In this document: in pieces, positions 24,000 to 38,632 of the stretch
Layout: the number at the start of each line of letters is the position of its first letter
Position numbering within the stretch: position 1 is the stretch's first letter
Assembly (NCBI RefSeq): GCF_033807715.1
Contig: NC_084596.1
Coordinates: forward strand, 27,602,879-27,666,878
Length of the DNA stretch: 64,000 bases
Reading direction: 5' to 3'
Source of the DNA: Cololabis saira
Lineage: Eukaryota > Chordata > Actinopteri > Beloniformes > Belonidae
Position numbers and translations under genes: made by a program
Notes under the pieces: model-generated
What the model was told of the DNA's origin: nothing
Seen by the model: only the letters and a program-made list of their open reading frames with translations
The model's database searches: none

Positions 24000-24176
24000 T
24001 AAAGTTGGTCTGGTCTGTACTTAACCGCAAAGATTAGACTTTCACACTCCGGAATACTTTGCAACTTTTTCTCCTCCTTTCTGCACCTTTTCTCAGTCAT
24101 ATTTAATATGGTTTGCTCTTTTATTCTAAAAGAAATCAGGGCGCTGCTCTACATCTACTTTAACCCAAACCAGAGT

Positions 24177-24302
<126 letters not shown>

Positions 24303-26711
24303 CTCTGGCCCTTTTCAGTATAAACCGTGAGGACAGAGAAGGGGCCCATTCAGAATTCATCTTGTGATGTTTTTTCTCCCATTTGCCTCTCTGTTTTTTG
24401 TTTTCTGTGTTTCTTTTAAACCGTGAAGAGGACTGTGAATTGTATTCCCCAGGGACCGACCTCCTTGAGTCCTTTTTTGGCTTTTCAATGCCCTCCTAGG
24501 TGAATTGCATTTCGCAGTGGCTATAATTTGGGGTTTCCTTGCTGTTGTGGGTTACGGTGCACTGAAAACCTTTATAATGTGAAACATATGGGACCATGCT
24601 TGTGGAGGACTCGTAGTCAGGAGTCAGCAGAGCTCCGAAAGAAATAAGCCGCATACTTTTGGGCCTTTATTGTTTCGGCTGTTCTGTCAGTGAATGAATG
24701 ATGGACAGAAAATGATTGAGAAAGTTTGTCTCTTTTGTTTGACTTACAGCTGCTTTGCGGTATGTGTGGCCTCAGGGCTTTGCTTCTTCAGCAGCCATTG
24801 TTGATGACATGCGCAAGGGTCCTTACATCACAGCAGCCAAAGCCCTCCTCACCTGGTTTTGCAGTCCAACTGAAAATCAGACAAGCACCTGCGCCCACAC
24901 CCTCTCGCACACCTTTCTTTCAAACAACTTAAGCCATGCAGGTCGTTCTGAACATTTTGCAGGCCAAACTCTTTCAAGATTAGCTTTAATTACAGACCCA
25001 GGGAGACAGGAGGGAGAGAAAAAAGGATGAACTGGCAATTACAGCTTTTGTTGTCGGTTCTATTTTGAGTCTTATAAACAATATGCATCCTTCCAGACTA
25101 CAAGAAATGTACGTAAAAACACAAAATGTCAATTTTTGTGTCTTATTGACACCAAATGAGTATCCGAGCACCAGTTAAATGAGTTGGGGTGTAGGTTGGC
25201 AGGGGGCTGGAGTTGCTTACAGTAGGCACAAGACCGAGACGGAGCGCTGGGACATTTAAGTTTGTCACCACGCCGCTGCCACAGGCACTTGGTCGACATG
25301 TGTAAGTCATTAAACGGAGGGGAGATCTCAAGAAAGAAAGCAATAAAGGGTAAGAATGGCACGAAAGAGAAAAGAGAATAGGCGAGCGAGGGTGGGAACT
25401 TAATCCATTTTGGAACGCATTCCAGTTCGACCTTGGGATAGAAAATGGTAATTAGGGAGTACTTTTGAAACTTTAAGGGTGCATGGCTTTGCTCAGAGCT
25501 GTGACTGTCATTTTTATTTCCTTCAAAATATCTCATGAAAATGTGAGACAAATACATGCTGGAGTGCCAGGATTGCAGAATAAACTTGCTAAAAATACCC
25601 TGCACCCACTCCTGTGGCTTTTTTGTCAATGGTTCTCATGGTTTGTTTATTTCAGTTCTTCAACCGTGAATGGGTGTCAAAGCCACAACATAAACATACA
25701 GAGCCCCTGACAGGAAAAGGCTAGAACAAACCGTGGCCTTGTCCTTCTCTGGGCTTTTAAACCAGTTTGTCGTGTCACTGTGGACATGTTATCCTGCTGT
25801 AGGAATTCTTGGCCAGTGTGAGCACAAAGGAGAACAATATAGCTGATGGTATCCAGCTCATTAGATAGCTGCTAGATGAGGATGTGGATGAGGATGGGCA
25901 AACAGTTGAAGTTGAAGTGAAGAAACAATGTGGAAAACTTAGTAAGCATCCAGACTTTCTAAAAGATTTATAACCAAACAAGACAAACAACTCTGAAGAT
26001 TGTCCATTAATCTGTCCATGTTTCCCACAAACAGACAGACAGTAGTGCACTGTATGTATAGCTTTTTTCCCTCCCAAAATGTTATCACCCTCGGACGGAT
26101 ATAGCACTTATGTATAATATGAACTTTTTTTAAATTTCAGACACATGCCATTATATGAAGGTCTAAAAAGAGCACTTATGTTGTTTAAAGTGGTAGTGTA
26201 GGCTGTTGCTACATCATGTCAATCAGGCACCAGACACTTAAGCCAACAAACATTTCAATTTGATTTCAGTTTGGCAGTGGGGGAGGGAGCACCTTGATTG
26301 CTTTCATATGTGAGCAGGCGTAACGTTTATGCACCGTGCAGTTTTCTGCTCTCTCATCTAATCTCATACTGATTTGAAGCTCATCAGCCTGAATATGGAT
26401 GGATTGTCTGATTAAGTCCAGTAGAACTTAGAATTAGTTAGTGGCACCATCCCCATTATGATAACTTCTTTTAATATGGAATCTGTTTTGGTAGAGGGGC
26501 ATTCATTTAGCCCCAGATTTTATTGCTTTCGGGCTCTGATGGTAAGTTGTGAGTAGAATTAGATTTTCCAAAAATGTAATATCAAGTCCTATAAGAAAAA
26601 TTAGATTTGAGTTCTTCATTCGCTGGTTTGCCCTTAAACATTTAACAAATATGTGTAATAGTCACAATGGTGAAATCTAATGGAAAATACAGTCAGGTAG
26701 AAAAAAAGATA

Positions 26712-27760
26712 TGCACTCACTGACCACTTCATTAGTTTCACCTTTTCAATATCAAGGTGGACCCCCTTCTGCTTTTAGAACAGCTGTAGTTCTTCAAGGC
26801 ATTGATTTAACCCTATCAAGGCACCAAGGTTCGGGTCAAAATGACCAAAGCCAGACCGAAAGGCACTCAGTTCTTCAGAGGACTTGCCTATCCCATAGCG
26901 TCTTGCAAGGTGCTGGAACATTTGTTAGAAATCTTGGTTTATTTTAACCAGATAGCATCATGTAGTTGGTGCAGATTTGTTGACTACAAATCCATGAATC
27001 AAATGTCCTGTTCCACCACGACTCAAAAGTACTCTGATCTCTAATGAGATTAGGTGAATGAGGAAGCCATTTGAGTACAGTGATCTTTCTATCATGTTCA
27101 AGAAACCAGTTTGAGATTATTTGACCTTTGTAACAGAAGGACAGGGGACATCATCCTGCTGGCAGTAGCCATCAGAACTACGCCTGAGTCATGAATGGAA
27201 GAATATACTAATACTCAGACAGGCCATAATGTTTGAACAAAGCTCAGATACTGTAGCTCTAAAAGCCTGAAAGTGCCTAAATTGCCTAAATTCTGACCCT
27301 ATCATCTGAATGTCACAGCAGAAATCAAGACTTATCAAAGACCAAGCAACCTTTTTCCAGTTGTCACTTGTCCAAGTTTGAATAGCCTCTCAGTTTCCTG
27401 TTCTCAACCAACAGGAGTGGAACATGGTGTGTCCGTGTGCTGCTGTAGCACATCTGCTTCAAGGTCCAGGCAAAGTGGCCTTCTGCATACCTTGATTTTA
27501 ACAAGTGATTATTTGAGATGCTGCTGCCCTCTATATAATCTCAAACCAGTCTGACCGTTCTACTCTGACCTCTGGCATCAATGAGGCATTTTTACCAGAA
27601 AATTGTCCAGTACGGTAATTGGATATTTCTTCTTTCTTGATTTTCTCTGAAAATCCTACGGTTTTGTGTATGAATTACTCATACAATACCAGCTCGTCTG
27701 GCAGCAACAACCATGCCACATTCAATATCATATAGACCCCCTTTCCACCTTTACCCATCT
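26712..27760 (-). pseudogene. dead Tc1-like transposon (transposase relic)
   Basis: The minus strand keeps the layout of a fish Tc1-like element. A terminal repeat (cactcactgaccacttcatt) is followed by degraded transposase-coding sequence; recognisable stretches include those near 27085-27170 and 27590-27720. Frames are broken by many stops and indels. The far terminal repeat is not recognisable. The small MITE at 6199 shares its terminus. Confidence 0.65.
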
Positions 27761-30700
27761 TGCTGCATGAGCCCTGAGGGTGGGGGCCCTGAAATAGGAC
27801 CAGACTTCACCCAAGCACTTCAGACAACACAAATCCTGCTCCCCTGAGCATTTATTTTATTCATAAATGCAATTGTTTGAATTCTTTTGCATTGGTGTTC
27901 AGGCCAATTGAAAGAAAGGCATTTGCAAAAGGTTCCAAGTAATGGTCATGCATGTGTAAACGTGGCTGACAGCACCAACAGAGCCTAGTCAAGCACTTAC
28001 CTGCAGGGGTTGGAGCTGGGGTAGCTAGCCAGACACACCCTAATCCCCCAGCATCCTGACCTTAGGAAACCTGTTGCAGCTTGTTCACCGTAGACCTGGC
28101 AACCTGTTTTCTCGAATCTTCTTGCCTACCTGACTCCTCTGCCAGCCTGGTTCTCACTGACATGGGTGGGCTCTGGATCTTTGGATTTCAGTACCTTGCC
28201 ACTGCTTACTCTGCCTTCGTGAGCTCATGTTGTGCTTCAAACCAGGAACAAAAGCAGTCAGTGCAAATTAAAGACCAATTATCTTTGGTGCGTGCTGGGG
28301 CAAGTCAGTCATGTCGGCTTGAATGATTAGTGGGCGAGGTTGGAGGTTGCAGTCGAAAAATGAGGTTGATTACTGTAGTACTGCCCATGAATGACTCATC
28401 TATTATGTTAAGTGATGGATGTGATAGTTGACCACTGTTAGTTGAGTCCATTTCTATGGAGTTGATTTGGATTAGTTGAAACCAGAAACAAGGTGCCTGC
28501 TTGGAAAGAAGTGGCTTGTAGCACATTAAGGAGACTTCAGTATACCACTGTAAAGACATGCACTTGTTTTAAGTACGAAAGTAATATGAAATGAAAATAC
28601 TGCTATTTACAGATGCAGAGCAGCTCCTAGCGTGATTCACAGTGTTTTGGTGTTTTGGTCCGCTACTTGGCATAACTAAACCCTCATACACATTTACCAG
28701 CCTCCAGAAACTACTTTACAGTGTTTCATTTAAATCCAGAGAGAATTACTATTTACAGTATTTGGCACTAAAAAAACCCTGGGCGTCACTGTAATTTAAA
28801 ATATTTCAGTTTTATCTATGCACAATGTCGGTTAACTGTGTTGTATCAGGTATTGTGCAGCCTTCTCCCACTACTCCTTCCCACAGGTGACTGTGCCTCC
28901 TCTCTTAAGCTATGTTGTCACATTAAAACAGGAAGTGACTTGTTAAAGTAAAGTGGCTGAAAACCAGCGTGTCAGAAACGTAGGAATTGTAGTGTATGTG
29001 TCTAGTACGAAAGCAGTACCACATTCGGTACAGACACATGGATAAAAATGTTGCAGCAAAAAAGTTTGCTGATGCTAGAACCGCGAGGGATCGCCTATAT
29101 GCTAGTATGCTGATGTTTAGATACCTTGAACATTTGTTTTGAAAAGTTTTTAAATGATTAAGCTGTATTGAATTTTGATTGTTGTTTTCATTTTTTTTCC
29201 CTTTTTTTTTCTAAAAAAAAATCACCTTTGCACGCATAGTACAAGATACTGGTTTATATAAAAGATAAAGGTTTATGTACACAACTGTTGATCCTGAGCA
29301 GTAAAACAATATGATTTAAAAATGGTCAATGTATTTTTTTTCTTTTAATACATTTTGGAAGTAAATCATTCATCGTCAAAAAAAAGATGCATAATTAACA
29401 TTTTTTTAAATAATAACTAAACATTTTCGGGTTATACATTGATACACCTGACAGCTGAAGTTGCTCAGGGTTTTTCTCAAATACTCCAGAGCAGAGTCCA
29501 ACCCTTGCTCTGTGTTTTAGTTTCTGTGTTGGTTAGATATTATATGCACTTTCAAAATATGGCGAAACCTGCAGCGATTAATATGTTTCAAGCGGCAACA
29601 AGTTTTTTAAAACCCTAACTGATCCAGTGACTAACCTCTCTTTCATCAAACAACCATTTAGGAATACACCTCCTTTGGTTGTGAAAACAATGTTATCATT
29701 ATTAGTATTATTATTTTTTAGAAGAGTTAGATTATAAATGTATATTATGCAAACACGAAATCCAAGGAGACAGCTTAACTTCTAAGACTGAGATAAGAAC
29801 TACTCAATACATTAATACCCTAAATGGTAATGGTGAAACATTATCTTTGGCAGAAAGGTGTTATTATATTAGCAATCAAAAACACATACAGACACAGAGT
29901 GCAAAGAAAATTCCAGGTATTGGGACTTACTGTAACATCTGTGTAGCTTCAAGAAAAGCATTTATCAGAAGGCTTATTGAAAATAAAGCTTACATTTGCT
30001 AAGGAACATAAAGATTGAACTCTGTAGTAATTTATAAAGGCCACATGACCTGATTAGTCAAGATGTATCCTGTTTGAAAGTGATGGGGGCATCAGAGTAA
30101 GATGAGCAGTGGATGAAGTGATACACCCATTATGCATGTATTGCAGGAGTATATGTTGTGACATTGCGTAAGATTATGGAAAAGATACCATTGCAAATGT
30201 TTGCTAGTCCAACATAATTTTAGCATGTGAGTTTCTTTTCCAGTCAGGCTGTGTACTAAACCGTCTTCCTGCCATGACCCAAACCCATGAAAATACACAA
30301 AGCCCTAAGTACCAGCCAATCTGTTCATTAATTTCTCATTAGTTGACAGTTTTTCCTCGGGGTCACGGGAGAAAAGGACTAAACTAGCCATTAGTTCCAG
30401 CAATTCACAAGAACCTCCCCCTGACTTGTGGCACCACCACCAACACAGACGAAGAGAAAAAAAAAGGAAAGCCCTGAGTGATGACCTCTTCACACGGCCT
30501 TTCTCATTCCGCTCTGAAATTTGGTTTCAGCCAAGACTACTCTCATTCCCGGGTTCATAGCTCCCTCCCTGTGCCCCCTCAAAGTGGTGGAGTGTAGCCT
30601 GCAGCAAATCTCAAACTTAATTCTCCAACACAGTCTTGACGGTGAGTTATTTAATCACTGCAAACAACTGGGATCTTTCAAGAGCCGTGATGATATCTCA

Positions 30701-32653
30701 GGGTTTCTTTCGTCATGTTTTTCTTTTCACGAGTCTGTGTTTGTTATAAATGCAAAGCAGTAATCTTATGTTGGGTAATAAGTTACCTAGATAAATGTAT
30801 AACAGTCCTGTTTTCAGTATTGTGGTGTTTCTCAAGTGGCGCGCCTCCTCAAGCAGCGGTTACGCTCCATACATTGGTCATTGCAGACTGTGACGTGAAC
30901 ACGCCCCCATCCCTGTTTATGCTCACTCTTGATGTGGCTTTGCTTCACTGAAGCCTTCATCTAAACAACCGGCATTGCTGCTCAGAAAAAATACTACTAC
31001 ACTGCTGAAAGGGGGAAAAAAGGAGGTGGAGTACAGGAAGCGTAAAGCAATGACAAAAGTATTTGTTTTTTTCTCCCACCATTTCAGCAATGTCCCCTTT
31101 AATGTGCCATTCAGGAATCACTGTGCTCTCACATCAGTGGGTTTTTTAAAAGTGTATGTAGGGACACGTTTCCTCACCCATTCCTGCCTCCTGCTTCACC
31201 GCGTGCACCAGGTATTTGGAGTCTGGGAGTTGTACAAGCAGCTGAAGCCAAATAGACCTTGGAGCTTAAGTAATGATTCCTCTTTTCTGGTGTACCTTGA
31301 CCAAAGCAATCATTAATTAAGCTTTAATCCCTTGGTTTCATTTGGAAACAATCATAGTTTTGCTTCACTGGTGAGTATGAACTTCCCTTATCTCATTTAA
31401 AAATTGTAAAACTCCGGTCAAAATGATTATGAACAATTGCGGTTAAAGAATTTAACTTCTTGACCGTATTCTTCTGAAAGGGGAAGGCTTGAGTAACATA
31501 TAATATAATGTAAAATATCATTTTATTAGAAAATAATTGCAAGTATAGATTGATAATCATGTTTTAAATCCCATTATCACATCTTTAACTCTGTTTTGAC
31601 TCCAACCTCTTGGGGTGCACAGTGGTATCTGGCCAAACATTTGGATCCTGTGGCTTGCAGATTGGGGCCACGATGAAGGGCATTTGGCACTTCCCATGAA
31701 TACTTGATTGGTTTGGATTCTTGGGAGTTTGGATATTGGCTCTAGGCCTCGACCTCTTTATAAAGTTCCTTCGGCAATTCTCAAACAGCTTTAAAAGAGC
31801 AGCAGCAGGCCTGCTGTGAGGGAATACAACTGCTGTAAAGCGAAGTGCTCTGTCTTTATTAATTGTAAACGATATATTAACTCTCGTTTTCTCAGCAGAA
31901 CAGTGCACTCTTACAGGATACTTCACCTTGTTGCTTACTGCGGGGCGGGGGGTTACTTTAATATTTTAATATTTCTAGCGTTGCACATTTGATTTAATGT
32001 CAGTTCAGCCGACAGCTTCTGTTGGAACTAGTCGACAAGTTGCTTCCCTCCGGCCGGCAGGCAGGCCGGCTGCACAGAGATGACTACATAATAGAGTAAG
32101 GGATGTGTCTGTGGGGTGTGGTGCGGCATGGGGAGACGGGCTCTCTCCAGACCACTACAGCAGGAAGTTCATGGCCATGAGGTCACAGGGACATGCTGCC
32201 ATTCAGGGATTTAGAACAACTGGTTTCGACTGGAAATCTTTTTGAATGTTTTTTTTCCTTCTTTCTCTTTGTCACTGTGGCTTCAACTGACTATCTGTGG
32301 TAACTAGATTGTTAGTGTCCGGTCTTTTGATACGACCACTCAGTAGAGATATAAGTAGCAATTATCTGCCATGTGTTAAAAAGTCCTTGTTTTGTTTCAA
32401 CTAGTATGCCATTTGTGGCACGTACTGTTGACTGCTGCAGTGTAAACAAGATATCCTCTATTTTTTTTTTCAATCTGGAGCTGAAGTCATCCGCTCAAGA
32501 TAGCTGTGGAAAACCTGGACGCGGTGACTAACGCCCGAGGACTTTGACCATCAAATATTGACTCAAATAAAGTCACCTGCTTAAAATGGGAATGTCGTAA
32601 GAGAACTGAAGGGCCTCATCCTCTTCTTTGTCTGCTTTGATTTATTCTAACAG

Positions 32654-35600
32654 GAGAGATTCATGATGGAGGAGGGATATGAGCTCGATCTCACCTACAT
32701 CACGGAGCGCATCATAGCCGTCTCCTTCCCCCGGGGCTGCTCGGAGGAGATGTACTCGCACAACCTCAAGGACGTCACACGGATGCTCAAGTCCAAGCAT
32801 GCAGACAATTACCTGGTCAGTGCTGGTCCATATGCCGCTTACTGTCTCTTCAAAAGTGCTGTGGCAAGGTGCCTAAGTGGGATATTGACATTAAAGTATT
32901 GATCTCAGATTACATATTTTACTTATGCTGAGAGTGTGAGAGCACTACACTGAAATCTTACAGATAACATTTGACACCATGTGCTTTGTTGTGTTGTACT
33001 TTCTTTAGATCATTAACCTGTCAGAGAGACGACACGATCTCTCTAAAACGAACCCCAGGGTAAGTCTGTCAGTCCTCTTTAAACAACTCTATCTAACCCA
33101 TTATTGTAGCTATATTATTGCTCGGTACATAGCATGAGCTGTGTCAGCTGGTGTGTATTGATTCACACTGATTTGTTTTTATCTTTAGACACTGGATACA
33201 GGTTGGCCAGACCTACATGCTCCCCCTCTGGACAAGATCTGCACCATCTGTAAGGCCATGGAGAGCTGGCTCAATGCTGACCCTCTCCATGTGGTCGTTA
33301 TACACTGCAGGGTGAGCTCACAGGCCGCGTTGCATCAGTTGGCTTTGTCAGTTTGTGACCTTGCCATCTACTCAAGATAAAGTTACATTTTTCACATTTC
33401 TTGAAAAATGAAACACTAGTGTATGTTTGGCATATTTTGGTTGTGTGAAGCACTTGTGAGTAGCTAGTGTATGTGCAGTGGACAGTGGTCACAGTGCCCT
33501 CAGTTTGGAAGATCAGGGAGGGATTCTCGTGGAGAGATAACAGCTGCTCAGAACTACAGACATAAAGGAGCCACATTTGACTATCTTAATTCACTTAAAC
33601 CTCTCAAGTTTCAATTGCTTGGCCAGCAATATACTTATTCAACTTATGAAAAGTCTGTTGTGAAATCGAGCCATTTTTTATGTATTTTTTTTATACTAAT
33701 CTTCTTGTCACTCTCCTATGTCACATGCTTTGTTTCTCTGACTGGCCAACGGCGTCCAGAAGCAGTTTGGCATCTTTTGGTACTGCTGCCTGGAATACAA
33801 AGTAAAGGGGAATCAGACAAGTTATTTGTATCTAAGAGTAAAAGAACAAGGATGGCTGGCAGTTAGAGGAAATGCTATATTGAATACTGTATACTTACAC
33901 TTTCTTTTTCTTCAGAACGTCCATGTTGCATGATTGACCTTTTAAAGGGCTCTGGTGCCAACTGTGCATAAAAGAATGTTGCATAAGTTGCAAACCATAA
34001 TGGACAATACTGAACTTCTTTTACATAATGCAGTGATTAAAAAGCTGAAGAGTTTATTCAGTCTGTAACACAAGTGCACAGGGCGCCTGTCTACGGCTAT
34101 AACCTCATACAATGGCTCTTTAAAGTGACTGTAAAACTAATGGACTGACTGAATCTCTACTGCGAAAATCTAATTTCCCTTTAAGGATTAAATAATGAAA
34201 TTGAATTATCTTGAATGCAACAATATTGTTAAATTGATTAAGTTTGAGTTGTTATAAATGATAAAGATTTGCTCCTTGTGGCTCTCATTGTGAGCAGCTG
34301 CTCTGTATCTGATGTTTCTCTGAGTCTCCACACTGTCACTGTTTGTGACTTGAGTAAAAATAAAAAAACAAGAGTGACTTAAACAAAAGCCCTTAGTCTA
34401 TATGCTTAACTTATAATGTAATACTTAAAATCTGCTGTTGCTCAGCCAGTACTGATAAACAGTGTCTAAACTGCAAAGCAGTGAGAGACTCAGTAGTTTT
34501 AGATATTTTTCAAACTTTAGTTGAAAATGATGTGTTTATGAAAAATTGCTCAACATGTGCTATGTTTGGAGACCATTTTGTGCTTTTCAAATATAGTTAA
34601 ACCACAAGGGCTGCATGCTTGGTGAATCATTCTTTGTCATCTTGTTGTGTTTTGTTTTTCAGGGGGGCAAGGGTCGAATCGGTGTTGTCATTTCATCCTT
34701 TGTGCATTTCACTGACGTGTCAGCCAGGTAACCACAACCATGTGTCTCAACTCTCCTTAAGTGACTATAAATGCTTTCTTTTCCCTAAAGTCAGGATTTT
34801 TGTTGCGTGACTAACCCCGGCTGCTGGAAGTGAGCAATATCAACAGAAAGCCACAGCCATTCGTGAAGCCTCACTTTGCATAGCCAATGGCATTGGTCAA
34901 CCATCGTTGATTTTATTTTTTTCTATCTACCCTCCTTTATTTAGGGTTAAGGTGATTCAGAAAGGGAGTAAAAGAAAGGTTTCCTTTTTCAGATTCAAAG
35001 GGAAACCACATCATTTAAGCCATGAATCACCCTGTATTAAATTGCATGATCAGCTTCTGAGGCATGCTAGGCAAGCCCTCTGGGTGACGTGTCGCTTACA
35101 AGAAAAGTATTCATCGTGAAGAAAATCCGCTCGAACCCGAGCTGCGAAGTCAAGAGATGTAGCAAAAACTGAGGTTCGGTGCAGCCTTGGTGTTCTGCCG
35201 TTATGTAAATCCTTTCTGCACACGGCAGATGTCATTGCATGAGTACGCGCAAGCTTTCGATTCCTTCGTATTTTTGCCCCACAGAGGAAGACTGGCTCAG
35301 TGGAGTGAATGTAAAGGACAGAGGGTAGAGGATTAGAGGAAGAGATAGGAAAACAATAAGGCAAATATACAATGGAGTAGATTGGTGGGGAGCAGAGAAA
35401 TGGCGGATGAGAGAGAGAAACAGAGCTGCAGTGAAAAGGCTGCAGCGCCTGTTGGTTTTAGGTCTGTCTGAATAACCAAGCTGTGCACACACTCTGGCCT
35501 CTCTCTGTCCCCTTCTCCCCCTCTGTGTTTACTTAAAACTGGCATTCTCTTCCTCTCTGCTGGAATCCTCTGTCTCTCCAGTTACTTTCCCTCCTGTCAA

Positions 35601-38491
35601 TTATGTGTGCGTATGTGTGTGTGTGTGTGTGTGTGTGGGTTTCCCAAACTGAAGTGAAGGTTAACTCTATTCAATTACAGTTCAGAGTGTAATCTCTCTC
35701 TTAAGTCGTAATTACACGAAGCGTTTAGTGCGTCTTTCTGTCTCCCCCGAAGTGCTGATCAGGCGTTGGACCGCTTCGCCATGAGGAAATACTACGATGA
35801 TAAGGTCTCAGCTCTGATGACACCTTCGCAGAAACGGTAAGACCCAAAACACAAGCACACCCTTCTGCTCGGTAACAGACGTCTTACCGGGCGTTGTTTG
35901 ACTTAGCGTGTGTCCTTCGGCCCACCTGACTAAACAGAAAACATAGGATGTTTCACTGCTGTGTGTTGAAGCCGAAAAACAATCGTTGTTTGTAGTTTTA
36001 ATGAGACTGCGATTGCGGGGGGGGATCAGTTATAACACCGATCCTGTGTGAGATCCATCTCTGCTCACACTGATGGGGAGAAGTCGCTCCTGCAAGCAGC
36101 CTCATTTTCTTCTGGCAATGCCCTGCTGTCTAATTTACGTTTTTTTCTTGCTTATAGTTTTTGAAAAAGAAACCACCATATTCAGAATAAAAACATGAGC
36201 CATCGGCTCGTTTGTCAAAATGCCAGACTGTTGCAACATCAAGCAGTTTACTACAGATTTTGGTAGATTTTCTTTCAATGATTTGTTCTCTGTTTTGATG
36301 CTCAAATGAAAAATGCTTCAAAAAAATAAAATAAAATCAGATTTCTCTGACTAATTTACATAAAGCTTATGCTATCTCATGTTATCACATTCACCTGATG
36401 CTCAAATGTTAAAGCTGTTCAGAGGAAGATGTTTTCTGTTCTGGTTTGATCTAAAACATTATGGACAGGATGCACAAGAATATTGTTGTAGGATACAACT
36501 GCTTTGCCCAAAGCATTTAATTTGGGGGTAGCTGTGGCTCTGGTAGTAGAGTAGACTGTCGGTGCTGTTTATTCCCGTCTCATTCAGCTCTACCGTCACT
36601 GAGGTTTGAATGAGTGAACGAGGAGGATTCAGTTATGAGTAAAAGATGCTACAGTATGTAAACGCACTCTTTAGTTTCTATTTTCTGCTTAAAAGAAAAT
36701 ACAGGACATTATGTGTATTTGTAATATCGGCGAGATATGCAGAAACACTGCGTGATCCGCTTGAATAGGTGGGGATGTTCAGTAATATTAATGAGCAGTA
36801 TCGGAACGTTTGCAATGATATCAGTTTACTGCATTCCTGACAACAGTAATACACTTGACGCTGGCATTGACCCACAGCTGCAGGTGGTGGATGGGTTGAG
36901 AAATATACATGTAATAATCCAGCACTTGTCAACATCCTGTTGTTGCCTGTTGCAATGCAAGTATATTTAAAGCTTTTGCTTTTCAGACAGTTGAAAGAAC
37001 TTTCTTCACATTACAATGATAACCTGTCTTACCTTACATTGCCATTATAGTGGAAACAGAATGAAGAAGGGGCTGAAGGGGCTGAATGGTGTAACGTGGT
37101 TGTTATTTCTTGGTTTTTGCTTGATTCACTCAAATTAACAGTCCACCTACCATATTCTCAGTGTATTTTATAGCCAGGGTTTGGTATCTTTTGTGTTTTC
37201 TTTCTTTTGTTCTTTTGGCTCAGTTTTATAAATAAATCACAAGTTGCTTGTCGTCTCTTCTGTGCTCTGTCCAATGTGGAGCGTGTTTAAAGTCATTGTT
37301 AAAGGGGACCTATTATGAAAAACACGTTTTTTCTTGCTTTAACATATATAAAGTGGTCTCCCCTCAGCCTGCCAACTCAGAGAAGGAGGAAAGCAACCAA
37401 ATTCTGCAGTGTCTGTACAGCCGCCCGGATGAGCCGTCCAGTGTGATGTGACTTCTACGAGCCGTTCAGATTCTGCTCCCTTTCGTTACCTAACCAAAAT
37501 GCAAACCACGCGCACAACTAAACACCGTGTCCTAACTGCATGCGAGTGTCCGACTATCGCGTTGCACGGCGTGACATCGGATGCTCTCTGTCCATCTCCC
37601 TCCAGCCAGCTGCCACTTTATTGATGTTTTTGTCGTGAAATGAGGAGGTGTCATAGAGATAACTTCTCATTTCAACTAACTGGATCAGCCGTTCCTCAGC
37701 CGTGACCGTTTCCTACAGCGCTTTCAACCGGCTTTCAACGCGAGCGGCAGGAAGAAAATAGAAGCAGGGTGTCCGACAAATGTTCAGCTCAAAACGGCGC
37801 GTCGCTGCGTGCAATAGAAAAAAAAGCAATGGAATTGATTTTGTCGCTGACGCTCGCTCGCATTGCATGCAGTTAGAACACGGTGTAATAATAACTCCGC
37901 CAGCTGGAGCTTCCGCCATTTTTTCGTAGCGGTGTATTGCGTCATTCAGGCAGCCAATCAGCACAGTGCCTCATTGTCATAGCCCCGCCCACTCAGAATC
38001 CCGCATAGATAATGAGGTTAGAAACTGGGAAGATAAAGACATGGCTCAGAGGCTGAATTTCTAATTTATTTAGCAAAAACAATCAAAAGCTTGTTTTTAA
38101 GACATTCAAGGCCTGTTTAAAATAGATATTAGATGCCATAATAGGTCCCCTTTAAGATGAATTTGGGAAAAATGAAGAGGTATTTCTGTTTGTTTTTTTT
38201 TAATCTCTTAAAAGTTGATTATCTTTGCCTTGGGTTCTGTTTTTTTGTTTTAGTTCATCACTTGTTAGACCCTGAATGCCAGTTGTCTCATATCACGACA
38301 GCACTGTTGGTTTATTTTCCGTTGTGAGAATCCCTGTCCTGTTTAACGTCAATGTTCCCCGTTATGCTTTCCTGTCAGATATGTTTGGATCCTCAACAGT
38401 TTACTGAGTGGATCCATGAAGATCAACGCCTCCGCCTCGTTTCTGCACTGCGTCTTACTTCACGGGATACCCAACTTTGACGCCACTGGAG
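32654..38491 (+). CDS. tns3: tns3 coding exons 1-6: PTEN-like phosphatase domain
   Basis: Residues 1 to about 170 form the PTEN-like domain. The signature loop is split between exons 3 and 4: IHCR then [12 protein letters not shown], giving Cys108-x5-Arg114 (numbered from 32663). The Cys and Arg of the HCx5R motif are both present, unlike tensin-1, where Cys is replaced. Further landmarks are [12 protein letters not shown] (exon 3), [20 protein letters not shown] (exons 4-5) and [10 protein letters not shown] (exon 6). The exon 1 acceptor is tctaacag at 32653, with nine untranslated bases before the first ATG. Confidence 0.94.
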
Positions 38492-38555
38492 GTTAAACTC
38501 TTACTGTTTACCATTACACACAGCTGCCATTCCCCCTGACAACAGAGTAAAACAA

Positions 38556-38632
<77 letters not shown>

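Noticed and set aside
32030..32200. GC-rich patch upstream of the first tns3 coding exon
   Set aside because: Could be a 5' UTR exon or enhancer, but no donor/acceptor pair is convincing and nothing can be matched.
36530..36600. tRNA-like or SINE-like words (ggtagctgtggctctggtag)
   Set aside because: Resembles the head of a tRNA-derived fish repeat, but no B-box or cloverleaf can be completed; too decayed to call.
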